A stretch of DNA of 64,000 bases from Strix aluco (lineage: Eukaryota; Chordata; Aves; Strigiformes; Strigidae): the NCBI RefSeq assembly GCF_031877795.1, contig NC_133935.1:85070748-85134747 (forward strand), written 5' to 3'. The position numbers and the translations under genes are program-made. Below are positions 12,212 through 25,686 of the stretch, piece after piece; the first letter of the stretch is position 1, and each line of letters starts with the position of its first letter. The notes under the pieces were generated by a model, which worked only from the letters and a program-made list of their open reading frames with translations, was not told the origin of the DNA and searched no databases.

Positions 12212-13575
12212 ATTTCACAGAATCACAGAATGGTTGAGGTTGGACGGGACCTCTGGAGGTCACCTTGTCCAACAAGCTGCTCGAGCAGGGCCACTTAGTT
12301 TGGTGGTGCAGCCGCCCCTGGGCCACTCTGAGACATCAGGATAAGCCCCATTGTGCTGTTATCTTGGATATAAGGACATCAGTCACTCTCTGGGCACACC
12401 TGGGCCATCTGCTGCCTTAATGTTACATCAGGATAAGCCATGCATGCTTTGGGAAAACTCTCCTTGTACTGTTATCTTGAATACAAATTCCTGGAGCTGG
12501 AGTGGCCAGGTACCCCTTGGCCACACCTGGGCCATATGATGCCTAAATTGTCTACCAGAATGACTCAGCTCGAATTGTGGCCAGAATGGAGAATACTGAC
12601 CAAAGCCAATCATCTCGAGATCCTATAAACAGCGATCCAAAAGGGAAACCTTGTGAGCTCTCCAGGACCGCAGCAGGCCGTGTGACCCAGTATCTCCCCC
12701 TGAACTGGGACACCTCTCAGGGTGGATTTTGTGAGGATTGAAAGATCGTCCGTCAAAGATCAGGACTCAAAGGCCTGATTTTGTGAGATTCACCAACCGT
12801 CCATTGATGAATGCTGGCACATAAAAGTGAGTAATTCATGAAACTCACCAAAAGGGAAATTTTAATCATAGGTTAACCTCTATCTGTCTGCATATAATTT
12901 GATTCAGAATTGTTTGTTTGCCCATCTGTACATGTGATTTGATTTAACTTCCATCTGTGTGTGCAACCCTCCTGTAAGTTTTGGGTGACCCTTGGCATTC
13001 TTGACTCTTTAAGTAGGTCGCTGTTTTGATTGTAACAAAGTTCACTGAATCGCTCATTAAACTGGCTGATGATTAAGTGCTGTTCATAATTATACAACCT
13101 AATCTTGTGATCTATCTCAAAATATTAATAAATCCTAAATTGCTGCTAAACCAAAGTAGTGGAACAAAATCTTATTCATGACACCTAGATCCAGTTACCA
13201 AGGACTGTGTCTAGACAGCTTTTGAGTATCTCCAAAGAGGGAGACTCCACAACCCCCCTGGACAACCTGTGCCAGTGTTCAGTCACCCTCACAGTAAAAA
13301 AGTGCTTCCTGATGTTCAGAGGGAACCTCCTGTGTGCCAGTTTGTGCCCATTGCCTCCTGTCCTGGTGCTGGGCACCACTGAACAGAGCCTGCCTTCATT
13401 GTCTTTGCACCCTTCAGGTATTTATAATTATTGATAACACTCCCCTGAGCCTTCTCTTCTCCAGGCTGAACGATCCCAGCTCTCTCAGCCTTTCCTCATA
13501 TGTGAAATGCCCCAGTGCCTTCATCATCTTCATGGCCCTTTGCTGGACTTTCTCTAGTATGTCCATGGTGTTCAG
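12212..13575 (-). mobile_element. CR1 fragment split by an LTR-like insert
   Basis: The minus-strand CR1 3' end (TCACAGAATCACAGAATGG at the left edge) runs to 12298. It breaks off after GGGCCACTTAG and resumes at 13184 with CCTAGATCCAGTTACCAAGG, the next part of the CR1 consensus as I know it. It continues through the segment reading ACTCCACAACCCCCCTGG to about 13575. Only the 12299-13183 insert separates the two halves. Confidence 0.8.
12299..13183 (+). mobile_element. Solo-LTR-like insert (probable avian ERV LTR)
   Basis: 885 bases interrupt a CR1 copy and are flanked by CTTAG (12294-12298) and CCTAG (13184-13188), which look like a 5-bp target duplication with one mismatch. The insert ends in CA, as LTRs do; the expected 5' TG appears mutated to TT. 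Inside are a TATA-like CCTATAAACAGC near 12625 and AATAAATCC near 13129, as expected for LTR promoter and polyadenylation signals in plus orientation. No coding sequence and no second LTR is present, so it fits a solo LTR. The family assignment is inference. Confidence 0.6.
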
Positions 13576-13619
13576 GATGGATTCAGGTCTCCTTATGGAA
13601 TTGCTAATCTCCAGTTAGG

Positions 13620-16600
13620 GGATGTGTTAGTATCCCAAAATCTCACCTAGACTGTGCAAGGGTTTGCCAGCTTTTAAACAGAAGTTCAACTTCTTTTCCA
13701 GGTATACAGCCTTTTGTGCTGGGACATGTTCTTGTCTGTTTTTCTTGTGGCTTTCTTCCTGTGTAGGGAATATGCAGTATCATTGGCCCTAAAGTATGTT
13801 CAAATAAATAGCACTGAGGTGGATTTTTGAAACTAAGATGAAGCTGTGATATTCAGAATCTGTTGAATGAAGGATTGCTAGTTTGGAGTAGTCCTAGAGG
13901 GCTTGGAGAGTCCTGGAGGACTTACACATCAACCCTTCAAGATTGTCTCTGCCACAGAGGTGCTTGATGCAAACAGGGAGAGGTATATTGGAACATCCTC
14001 ATCCTTGGCGTTGGGAATGGAGCAGACTGGTCTAAATGGTACTACTCTGCTTTAGGTTTCAGACCTTCAGCAAGCCCCAGGCAGCATCTTCCAGATGTTT
14101 AGCAGTAACACTTCCCGAACCAGAGTTGGACTGTGTATATTGGATATATGGGTATACAAGATCAGGTAAGGTGTCTTATACAATTATAGTATAATTAATC
14201 TCATCCAGCTTTAGCTATCTAAAACTGAGATGCCCGGTAGGTTTTCAGGCATGGGCTATGGCCAGGAGGTGAATCATCTCTAGAAGACAGTCCATGGAAC
14301 AGCACTTTCTTAATTTACTGGGACAGTTTCCATATTCCGCCTTATGTCCCAGGAGTTACTTTTGTTCATAGTTTTCATTTTATAAAAAAGTTTGTGTGCC
14401 TTGAGGTTTTTGGTAACTCTAAAATTCACAACATACTGCTGTAGTAAGAAACAGAGTTGTGTGTTTATTCAAAGTATGCCAACTCATGCAGGAGAGAAAA
14501 ACTTTTATCTTGTATGCTATAAAACAACCCAAAGACTAGAAGTTAAGACAAGATTGAGGACAAGGGCCGATTATTCTGCATTTTTCTAGGTAGGATTTTT
14601 TGCCTCTTCCTTTGGAGATATTATCCTGATTATTGGAAAAGGGCTTGATACTGAACTACATTGATGGGTAATCTAGCCCAGCCTGTCAATTTCTATGTTT
14701 CTTACGAAAAAGCACTGTAGCCAGAGACAGAGTACCCTAAAGTCCTTAATGATCTTGTCCCATGGCACCATAGGAGGCAAATGAAGAAAACTGAACGCTG
14801 AGCTTTCACCTTTTTAAATATGAAAATGTTTACTGTGTCTCTTTTTTTCCCTTCTACACTCTTCCCAATTTATGTAGAACCAGGACCTTAACCATAAGCG
14901 AGAAATGTCCATGTGTGAACACCATCCATCCTGCTGTTCCTGAAAAAAAAGGAAGATACCAGGAAAAAACCCCAACCCACTCTTCAGGTAACAGCCTTGT
15001 AAACAGCATTATCTCCACCATCAGAGCAGACCACATGCACGTAAAAGGATGTGTTATCAAAAATATCTATAATGGTGACCTTAAAAAAGTACAAGAAGTG
15101 CTAATGAATTTCTTGTTATTTTAGAAAGGGACTTTCTTCTCTGTTGGTGCGGAGAGCTTCCTGAAGCAAAAACAAATGAAGCTCTTCTCTCTTTCTATTT
15201 AAATATAAGGTAGAAAACTTTTCAACTAAGCTTCTGCTCGGTTGTTTTCTAGCTATTCAGAATTAGGAGGTGATGCTCCAAATAAAGCCTTTTAAAGTAC
15301 TGTCTTTGCCCAAAGACTATGACATTAAGGAGAAGAACACAGAGACACCTCTGCAGTTACAATCAAGATTGTTATCAACAATTTATTGTTATCAACTTCT
15401 TACAGGTATTGGGCAGGGGAGAAGGGAGGGAAGTGACTTCCCCAGGACACATTTGGAGTTACTGGAAGAGCCAAAATTAGGATGAGGTGCTCTTAGCCAT
15501 CTCCTCTGGGCTCATCCTTTTGATGCTTGTTGCCTTCAGTGGCAGGTCGTTGTCATGAAGCTCTCCCTCTCTCAGCTCATCTGGTTTCTCAGTTACATTC
15601 GTTGGTTATGATTTCTCATTTTGAAAGCCCAGTGTTGGAGCTAGACATTGCTGGGATGGAGCCTTCCAAGGGCAGAGCCAGGCTGTCCCACCATGAGCTC
15701 ATGGGAGCTCGTGGCAATGCTTGTGGTGATGAGTCCATACCAGCACCTCTGCTCTGACAATGTCACTTTTCATGGAGCATGAGAAGCTGAGCTTTGGCTG
15801 TACACGGCCATTTGGGATGCCTCAGCAACCAGAGTGCAAGCCCAAATGCTTTACAACAGGTGCAGTTACCTCCTCTCTACTGAAACCCGAAGGAGAATTT
15901 TTTCTTGAGTTTCTCCTGCTAAAAATTATTTCATATGTTAACACTGACTGGCACTGCTGGCCACACTGAGCCACAGGGAGAAGAGGGTGCTGATTTTGTG
16001 CGGAGCTGGAGCAAGCCATATCCTTAGTACTTGTCCAGTTTAACCATGTTTTCTTCTCTCCCCTTCCTCTGTGGTTGATTTCACAAAGCTCTAGGGCAGT
16101 GCCCATTGAAGACACAGCAGAAAGACTCCAAGCCTGGACTCTGTCACACTGCAAAACTCGATAAAGTGAAAAAAGGAGCAACCTGTACATAACGATGTCT
16201 GGGCCAAGAACTGGGAAAGAAAACATTCATTTTAATGTCTTCATGCAAATCTTTAATTTCTTAATCTTTTAAATTCCATTTAAGAGAGGTGATACAGATA
16301 TAATCATCTTGGTTGACACAGTTTGAACACTAGGCAACCAAGCAGCTAGGTACTATCCTATTGTAATTCATATTTTCATATTATCCTTTATCTGTTCTTT
16401 CTATAGCATCTGAGCTGCACATATCTGGCATGGCATCTGGAGTACTTTCCTCTTCTAACTTTAAATGAGCTGACAAAACACTCCAAATTGAGGAGGCTGT
16501 GTCTGGCTTTTATTAGTCACATCAAATATTTCGGGTTTTCCACTTGCTCACCATGAAAACGGCTAATGAGATTTTTTTTTTTTTTATTTGAGTGCTACTC

Positions 16601-19600
16601 TTTGTATCATGCAGGTAACAGATATAATGAAGATGGTCATGAGGGCATCTGAGTGATGGCCAGTTAGAGTCTGGCTGATATGAAGTAAATCAGCACTGGG
16701 AAATCTTGTCCTTTCTTCACTGCTTCAATACAAGTAACATCAGCCTCTGTGTAACATGAGGCTGTGTGGTACCACCCCACCCCCAAAATCCACACTTTCA
16801 GAGACTTCTTTCTTCTACTTTGAAAAAAAAAAATGATTTTGAATAATTTCCTATATTAAAAGAAAGTTACAGTTGCAAGTCAAACTCTCCAGATGAGGAA
16901 ATGTTGATCTCTGGGAATTAGAAATAAAGAAATTTAGGAGCTTGGAGTATGCACCGTAGGACAGAGCCTGTAATTATAAGGTTGTTTAATGCTTTCTTCA
17001 TAGGACCCTATTCTCCTGTGCAGCTGTCTTTGGTTATCAGCATGCGGTGATCAGATAGATAGGACTTCAGAAGCGCTGAACTATGATTATCAGAGGTATC
17101 AATAGAGAAGAGAGTGTGTGTATGTCCGGAAGAGATAATGATCCCACATGCTGCTTTTCCATCTGATTTCTTGCCTGCAGTAAGTGTTGCCATACCTTTT
17201 CAAAGCACGAGACCATCCCACACGTGATGGGATTCTGCTGGATGAAAGTGGCGTGTAGCAAAGTTTGCACATTTCTTGTGCAGTTGGCAAATGCAGCCAG
17301 ATTTGAAGCTGATTGCACTCGCTGTCTGAGCTCTGAGTCCTGGGGTGAGGACCCTTTTTCAGCATCAAATGTTTGGTAGTTACAAGGAGCTTTGTCCTGG
17401 CCTCAAGGAGAAAGTTTGAGGCCATTTACCCCACACAAGTGAGTCCTCTGCAAGCTCCAAAGCCAATGACTGGGCAGTTGCCTTGGTCAGATGGATGCGG
17501 GTGATGAAATAGGGTCTGGCTCTAGAGCGTGGACAGTTCAATTTATGAGGGTCAGAGGAGAACTTCCTCGGGGTAAGCGGACTTCTGCTGAACAACCTGA
17601 TAAATAGCTGCTGGCTTTTTTTTCAGGAACAGCTACAGGGCATGAAATATGAACTGCTTTATGGAAAGAACTCCTGCACTTCATTAGCATGTTTTACAGT
17701 CAGCTTGATCCTGTCTAGGTCACCTTTCTTCTTCCTTCTCCACCCAAGCACTGGAGACGCACTGACCATCAGATGCCCTGAACAGCACAAGCGTTAGGAC
17801 TGCTGTGGATGTCTTGGACCTTTCAATACTACACATTTGCCAGCTGCAATTCTTTGCTTTCACCTTTAATTGCATTCACCTTGAAGAGTGAAATTGCCCA
17901 GAGCTCAGCCCCAAAAACCTGCTGTGCTCCAGGCTTTATAACCTGTGTACAACTCCACAAGAGCCAGAGAGATGGTAGGGTTGGTGATAGGGTCTGGATC
18001 CAGGACTGTTCACAGACGTGCTAGCTCATCTGAGTGAAGGGGATAAATCTGATGGTAGGGAGGTTATTTTTGTCAAGGTCCCTAAGCACTGGGAGACAGT
18101 TGTAGACACCAAGGCAATGCAGGGCAATTTTCACTGCTAATTACACTAGGTAGAGTTTGCTTGTGACAGTTGAAAACCAGGTGGGAGGTTTGGTGGGTAT
18201 CCTTAGACCAAATATGACATCTGAAGCATTTGGGCGTTTGGCTTGTTTGTAGCCAGTGTGGAGAAGCAGACACTTCTGTGGTGGAGTTCATCTCACCCAA
18301 ATGCAGACATCGAAAATAGGTCACCTGAGCTACTCCTCTGCGTTGACTGCGATGGCAGACAGGTGACTAGCTCAAAAATCTGTGTCTACGCCAACATCTA
18401 AAAGTGAGAAAGGGTGAAAACCACTTTACTGATCCCAAAGTGTTTTCCTGTCTGGCAGTCAAACTTCCCTCTAGAGAAAGAGAAATCCTCAACGGGCGTG
18501 TTAGGTTACTCAGAGCTTTGCACCTCAAACATCCATCATCTCGTGGTCATTTGCTAATTCCAAGGTCTCCATCCCAACCCACCCTTCTCCACTGCACAAA
18601 TAATGCTCGGTCCATGAAAACAGTACTAGGGTGACAATAACAAGGTGGGTCATGGAAAGCTAACCCACTGGAAAAGATACCCGCTAGTTAGCTATTTATT
18701 TAATATTTCACCCATAAACTTCTCTTGTCAGATGTCCAGCTCTGTTGACTAGCATCAATGCTCCCTTGTTAGCCAGAGCAATGCTTAATTGCCCCATTTT
18801 ACTTTGCCTTCATCTACAATCCCTTGAATGCTGCTGTCACTGCAGTATTTAAGAACAGCTGAATGTGCATTAGAAAAACACCCTACAGAGAAAATCCTAG
18901 AGCAACCACAGGAAATTATGATTTTAAAATTACGTCCCGAATAATGAGGTCTGACTTTTGTAGCATAAGCTCAGCCTGAGTTACTCCAGCAATAATTTGA
19001 AGGATTGCTATTGATACTGTAAGAAGAGGCTTGGGGAATCATTGAAAAGATATAAAAAAGTCCTGAGCCTCATTAGAAGCAAAATGCAAGGCATGAATCC
19101 TTATTCTGTAGTGAATAAAAGGGTCAGCTTTAATAATTTATGCTTAAGAAGGAAAAATTCATATTATTTTCTGTTTCTTTAGCCTTGCTGATGCAAAATG
19201 CATCCTGACCTTTCTACATTCAGCTTTTCATTTTCTCACTCTGTACTTCCTTCCTGAGGACCACACCAATTTTCTCACTCATACACTAACATTTCTTGGT
19301 TAGTGGTTAGATTTAGAAACCTCCAAGTTACTCTAGCTGAAGAACTATTCTAAATATTTCCTACCACTATTATTTGCATTTCGAAGTTCTTCTTTTTGCA
19401 TTTCTGTAAGGAATCCTCAAAATCTGTACGGTTCAGAAGTTTTTTTCACTCCCAGGGAAAAGGCGCTAGATTAAGATCATCTAAGAACTGAAATGCAACT
19501 GTTTACATTTATTTCTGTGGCACACTATTTAGCCCCAGTTCTTGGAACATCTACAACAGCTTCCTATGAAGTGGTAAATTCAGAGCTGACTCAACAAAAT

Positions 19601-20495
19601 TCATACAGTTGAGATTAACTGTGCCTTCACTGAACTAAAGGAAGGCACTGAACTGTGCCTTCCTAAACAGAAGCATCTAACCCGCTCATAAAACTACAGA
19701 TGTAGAAAGCTGCCTTATGACATGCAGCAGAAAGACTTCTAATGGTGGTCTTCAACCATGGGAAGTTCACTTGGCAATATAAGGCCCAAAGGTGGGATGG
19801 GAATAGTATAATGTAACAGTCCGTGCTTTAAAACTTGCTAGAGGTCAGTTTTGTCTCCTCTGATTTTAGATGCCTATAGTAAAAGGTATCTATGTGTAAG
19901 TTTATCATCTAGATCCTCTTTACTTTCAACAGGGAGAAAAACAATACTTACAGAGCATGTTCCATCTGACCTATTTAAAACATCTTTTCTAAGATACAGC
20001 CCTGTCCCAGTTGAGCCTACTTGTCTTCACTGATGGTAAAAGGAGTCTAGACAGCCAGGTCAGGTGTTTGTCTCCCACATGAGTCTTCAGAGGTGTTATG
20101 ACGCCCACCTTTGGTCTCTCATTATCAGATAGGGAAGAAAGCCTTCTTGATTAGACAAAGGCAGATATTACATATCCAGTGTCCAAGATGGATATTATGT
20201 AGAGTTTCTGTCTGACTTTCACAGCAACAATGCCATTGTATTATGCACAATGTGCATTTGTTCATTTAGTCTTAGACTCCAGTACAGTCACAGACCCCTT
20301 TAAAACTGAAAGCCAAGCTCTTTCTCTGGCCTAAAGAAGGTATAACTGGTACGAAAATCAGTCAGACTCTGAGGCTGCCCAGAGAGGAGGGTTAGATGAC
20401 AAATAAGAGCTAATGATAATGTAGAAGGACTTTCTCTGACTATAAATTATAGGGTTAGAGCACTGGTTACAGCTTGCTGGGCTGTGGGTCCTGAA
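13620..20495. other. Intergenic, no gene recognised
   Basis: Nearly 7 kb of AT-rich sequence with only short chance frames. I see no conserved protein, no tRNA-like fold and no young repeat. Minus-strand frames near 17.1-17.6 kb (up to 108 codons) have no recognisable domain. Distal regulatory elements of IL2RA could lie here but cannot be seen by eye. Confidence 0.5.
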
Positions 20496-20499
20496 AGTG

Positions 20500-20820
20500 A
20501 GAAGGAAGAGCATGATCCTTAACAGACCCTAGACTCTAGTGCTGGAAGAAAACTTGAGGGGCCGTCTAGTCCATGGCTAGGCACAATCAGCCACACATCT
20601 ATGCCTGCTGAAGAATGTCGTCTTGTCCCCTTCTCCATTATTGTTCCTCAGACAGCCTCAAGTTATTCAGTCTTTCCTCTTTGGAAATGTTTTCTAGACT
20701 CCCGTATCATTCTTATTGCTCCTCTGAACTGTCTTATACTGGTCTATGTCTTTCTCAATGTGTAGTGTCCACAGCTGGGCACAGCATCCTATCCATGGCT
20801 TTATTACCACTGCATAAAAC
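20500..20820 (-). mobile_element. Old LINE (CR1/L3-like) 3' part
   Basis: The region carries text typical of the reverse complement of an old CR1-clade LINE 3' end, such as GTCTAGTCCATGGC and GTCCACAGCTGGGCACAGCATCC. It is far more diverged than the CR1 that begins immediately to its right. Together with 23590-24160 it may be one older element interrupted by the younger one. Confidence 0.45.
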
Positions 20821-23580
20821 AATCATAGAATCACAGAATGGTTTGGGTCGGAAGGGACATTAAAGATCACCTAGTCCAAACCCCTTGCCATGAGCAGGGA
20901 CACCTTCCACTAGCCCAGGTTGCTCAAAGCCCCATCCAACCTGGCCTTGAACCCTTCCAGGGAGGGGGCAGCCACTGCTTCTCTAGGAAGCCTGTTTCAT
21001 TGTCTCACCACCTTCACAGTAAAGAACTTCTTCCTTACATCTAACCAAAATCTACCTTCTTTCAGTTTAAAACCATTAGCCCTTATCCTATCACTACCTG
21101 CCCTTGTAAAATGTCCCTCCCCATCTTTCCTGTAGGCCCCTTTTAGGTGCTGAAGGCTGTTATAAGGTCTCCCCAGAGCCTTCTCTTCTCCAGGCTGAAC
21201 ACCCCCTACTCTCTCAGCCTGTCCTCACAGGGGAGGTGCTCCAGACCCCTCATCATCTTCATGGCCTCCTCTGGACCAATTGAGCAGGTCCGTGTCTTAC
21301 TTATATTGGGGGGCTCAGAGCTGGACACAGCACTGCAGGTGGGGTCTCACAAGAGCAGAGTAGAGGAGGAGAATCCCCTCCCTTGACCTGCTGGCCACAC
21401 TTCTCTTGATGCCGCCCAGGACACGGTTGGCTTTCTGGGCTGCAAGCACCCATTTCTGGCTCACAGTCAGTTTTTCATCCACCAGTACCCCCAAGTCCTT
21501 CTCCTTGGGGCTGCTCTCAATGCACTCATGACCCAGCCTGTATTTGTACTTGGGATTGCCCCGACCCATGGGCAGGACCTTGCACTTGGGCTTGTTGAAC
21601 TGCATGAAGTTCACATCAGCTCACATCTCCAGCCTGTCCAGGTCCCTCTGGATGGCACATCCCTTCCCTCCAGCGTGTTGACCGCACCACACAGGTTGGT
21701 GTTGTCAGCAAACTTGCTGAGGGTGTGCTCAATCCCCCTGTCCATGTCTCCAAAAAAGATGTTAAACAGTGCCAGTCCCAACACCAACCCCTGAGGAATG
21801 CCACTAGTCACTGCTGTCCACTTGGACGTCGAGCCATTGACCACAACTCTTTGAGAGCTACCATCCAGTCAATTCCTTATCCACCGAGTGGTCCATCCAT
21901 CATATCCATGTCTCTCCAATTTAGAGACAAGGGTGTTGTGCGGGACAGTGTCAAATGCTTTTTCCAGGTAGATGATGTCAGTTGCTCTTCCCTTGTCCAC
22001 CAGTGCTGTAACTCCATCATAGAAGGCCAACAGATTTGTCAGGCACGATTTGCCCTTAGTGAAGCCATGTTGGCTGTCACCAATCACCTCCTTATTTTCC
22101 ATGTGCCCTAGCATAGTTTCCAGGAGGATCTGCTCAATGATCTTGCTGGGCACAGAGATGAGACTGACTGGCCAGTAGTTCTCTGGGTCTTCTTTTTTTC
22201 ACTATTTAAAAATGGGGGTTATGTTTCCCCTTTTCCAGTCAGTGGGAACTTCACTGGACTGCCAGGACTTCTCAAATATGATGGATAGTGGCTTAAGCCA
22301 CTTCATCTGCCAGTTCCCTCAGGACCCACAGATGCATCTCATCAGGTCCCATGGACTTGTGCACCTTCAGGTTCCTTAGATGGTCTCAAACCTGATCTTC
22401 TCCTTCAGTGGAGGGTTCTTCATTCTCCCAGTTCCCGCCTTTGCTGTCTGCATCTTGGGTGGTGTGGCTGGAGCCCTTGCCAGGCAAGACTGAGGCAAAA
22501 AATCATTGAGTATCTCAGTCTTCTCCACATCCCAGGCAACCAGGTCTCTCATTTACTAATGGGGAGGGACCACATTTTCTCTACTCTTCGTTTTTTCACT
22601 GACATACCTATAGAAGCTTTTCTTCTTGCCCTTGATGTCCCTAGCCAGATGTAATTCTATCAGGGCTTTAGCTTTCCTAACCTGATCCCTGACTGCTCAG
22701 ACAATTTCTCTGTATTCCTCCCAGGCTACCTGTCCTTGCTTCCACCCTCTGTAGGCTTCCTTTTTGTGTTTGAGCTTGTCCAGGAGCTCCTTGTCCATCC
22801 ATGCAGCCTCCTGGCATTTTTACCTGACTTCCTCTTTGTTGGGATGCATCATTCCTGAGCTGGGAGGAGGTCATCCTTGAATATTAGCCAGTTTTCTTGG
22901 GCCCCTCTTCCCTCCAGGGTTTCATCCCATGCTACTCTGCCAAGCAGATCCCTGAAGAGGCCAAAGTCTGCTCTCCTGAAGTCTAGGGTAGTGAGCTTGC
23001 TGTGTGCCCTCCTCACTGTCCTAAGGACCTTGAACTTCACCATGGTCCCTGCAGCCAAGGCTGCCCTTGAGCTTCACACTCCCTGACAGCCCCTCCTTGT
23101 TGGTGAGAACAAGGTCCAGCACAGCACCTCTCCTCGTTGGCTCCTCTGTCACTTGGAGAAGGGAGTTATCATCAACACACTCCAGGAACCTCCTGGATTG
23201 CTTGTGCCCTGCTGTGTTGTCCCTCCAGCAGATATCGGGGTGGCTGAAGTCCCCCATGAGGGCCAGGGCTTGTGAACGTGAGGCTGCTCCTATCTGTCTG
23301 CAGAGGGCCTCATCTGCTCGGTCTTCCTGGTCGGGTGGCCTGTAGCAGACCCACACTATAATGTCACCTGTCCCTGCCCTGCCTTTAATCCTGACCCATA
23401 AGGTCTTGGTCGGCTCCTCATCCATCCCCAGGCAGAGCTCCATGCACTCCAGTTGGTGACTGACATAGAGAGTGACACCCCCTCCTCACTCCCCTGCCTG
23501 TCCTTCCTAAACAGCCTGTATCCTTCCATTCCAACACTCCAGCCACAGGAGCCATCCCACCACGTCTCCATGATGGGGAT
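20821..23580 (-). mobile_element. CR1 LINE, 2.76 kb, 5'-truncated, ORF2 degraded
   Basis: This is the best preserved transposon here. On the minus strand it opens inside the endonuclease domain (ETWWDGS, GYRLFRKDRQG, then a GDFSHPDICWRDN motif and DLVLTN), then reverse transcriptase ([42 protein letters not shown]), and the post-active-site region ([31 protein letters not shown]). It ends at 20821 with the CR1 tail, seen as AATCATAGAATCACAGAATGG on the plus strand. ORF1 and the 5' UTR are missing. The frame is broken by several stops and shifts, and the catalytic FADD box reads FADN, so it cannot retrotranspose. Confidence 0.93.
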
Positions 23581-23589
23581 TTCTTTGCA

Positions 23590-24160
23590 TGTTTATACAT
23601 TTCAGAATTAGATTTACATTTTTTATGTAAAAAAGACATTGTCAATTGGTCTTTTGCATGTGAACCCTAGTTTGTTTTTGGAAGAACAGCTATCTAATCA
23701 GTGATGCCACTACTCCATTTCCCAGGCTGTTTTATTCTGCCTACATATAATAGTTGCACTTACTCTTTAAATTATTTCTTAATTTTTTTGTCCAGTGTAT
23801 TGAGGTCACTTTGAATTCCCTTCCTGCCCTCTAATATATGCATGGTCTCTCCTGGGTTAGCATATTCTGCAACTGCAGTAAAGATCATCTATATTTGTCA
23901 TCCAGATAACTGTTGGGAAGACTGAATAGCCTAAGACCCACAGTATAACCTGGGGAACACGTTCCAATACATCCTTTTCTTCTGACAGTTAATCGGTGCC
24001 ACTCAATATGCTCTTTCATTCGACACAGTTCTGAACCATTTTAAGGGCACTTTATTTTCAGGGATTTTCCAATCAATTTTGTACTCACCTTATAATTCAA
24101 CTAGGTTATATTTTCCTAACTTGACAGATAGTGTAAAAATTCTTACAAAAGTCAAGGAAA
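23590..24160 (-). mobile_element. Older LINE (CR1/L3-like) fragment
   Basis: Diverged sequence resembling the reverse complement of an L3/CR1-like 3' region, for example TTGAGGTCACTTTGAATTCC, followed by CCTGGGGAACAC and the GTTCTGAACCATTTT stretch. Orientation agrees with the 20500-20820 fragment, as expected if the young CR1 inserted into it. Recognition rests on overall texture. Confidence 0.4.
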
Positions 24161-24599
24161 GAGACAGGGTGTCCTGTAAGAAGCTCACTACAGAGGCTGT
24201 CTTAAGACTTGTGCACTTTACAAGATTAAGTATAATTGATTAACTATGACTTGATGGTAATAAAATGGAGAAGGGAAGGAACAAACATCAACACGCAGTA
24301 ATATACTTAAGGTCTTGAAATTTTTCTGCTAGGGCCAGAAGAATGATGATTGCAAATAAGAATATCTGTGGAAGAAAGTTATCTTTACTATGCAGCTGTA
24401 TTTGCATGGGGAAGTTTTAAAGAACCCAATCTAGGCAATGCTGTGTTAATGAAGTTGTGGCAGCACTCACTACATGGAAACTAAATACATCCAAAGAGTT
24501 TTCCCCAAAAGCCAGAAGCTCAGCCATACACTAATTCTGAGGACAATAAGTTTAAGTCTCCAGATCTGCTCATTAGACACTATTTTATTGTAATAATGT

Positions 24600-25090
24600 G
24601 TTTGGTGTTTGATTCCCACAGCTGTTGTTTCATAGTAACCTGATGATTTTGGAGAACAGCCAAAAAAGCCAACACAATGTTGGGTGTCATCACTGGGAAT
24701 GGGACAGAGAAGATCATTTTGCTGCCGTATAAAAACTTGGTGGGCCTACATGTGGAGTAGCTGGTGCCATTGTGGTGTCTGCATCTCAAAAATGATTTAC
24801 TGAATTTGTAGAAAGTCCAGAGAAGGACAACTAAAATAATCATGGGGATGGAGCAGTTACCTTACAAGGAGAGACAGCAAAGGTGTAAGACTATTCAACA
24901 TGGAGAGGGGGAGGCTGTGGGGAGGTTAACTGCATCGTGAAGGTGAGGGATATGGTGAATGCAGACCATTAGCCACCAAATCCCACAGTAACAGGACTAG
25001 GAGACATTTAGTCAGAGATCAGTTTAAAACAGATAAAAGGATGGATTTATCCCAACACTGAATACTGGAGCCTCGAGGTCCCCTTTCAGT
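24600..25090 (+). mobile_element. Old LINE (CR1/L3-like) 3' fragment
   Basis: On the plus strand, readings in more than one frame give AENSQK, then ILLPYKNLVGLHVE, KVQRRTTKII and MEQLPYKERQQR. This follows the order of the CR1/L3 C-terminal region (ANRMLG, LYKSLVRPHLEY, EKVQRRATK, LPYEERL). It is frameshifted and old. Confidence 0.55.
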
Positions 25091-25686
25091 TTTATGGTCC
25101 TCACGTATTTATCACAGAACTTGGCATCAGTGAAAAGAATAGTTAATAAGAGTATAATGAACCATGTCCAGGATGTTTGACAGGGAACTGTACTCAGTCA
25201 CTAAATAAGCAATTTAAATTATCTTTTGAAATTCAGTACATATTTTCAGGGTGGATTTGTTTCATCCAACTGTAGCTGTGTAAGAGGCCGGCATTTGGTT
25301 TAAACTAGTTATGTTGTTTTAACGGTTCTCTGCAGATGGGAAGGAGGGAGAGAAGTTCAGATGGGTGATTCATCCCATAGATGTTGAAGTCCAGAAGAGG
25401 AGGTGAATCACTCTTTAGATGCACTTGTTGACTCTCCCCATTGACTCAAGGGGGAACTTTGACAACTGTGTTGACCACACAACACTCTCTTGACTCGAAC
25501 ATAAATCTTTGTTGACCTTGCAAATATGCTCTATTTAAGGTGCAAAATTTGTGCGCCTCATGTCAGCTCTGTCTCACTTTTATGGGAAATAAAAAGCAGT
25601 CAAAAACGGCTTGGCTATTATAAATAATTAGGTTGGGTGCAAAATTTCTGATGATCATTTCTAGCTCATGGTATAACCATACCTCT

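Noticed and set aside
15822-16226. 134-codon minus-strand open frame
   Set aside because: Composition and sequence look random; no known motif or partner exon.
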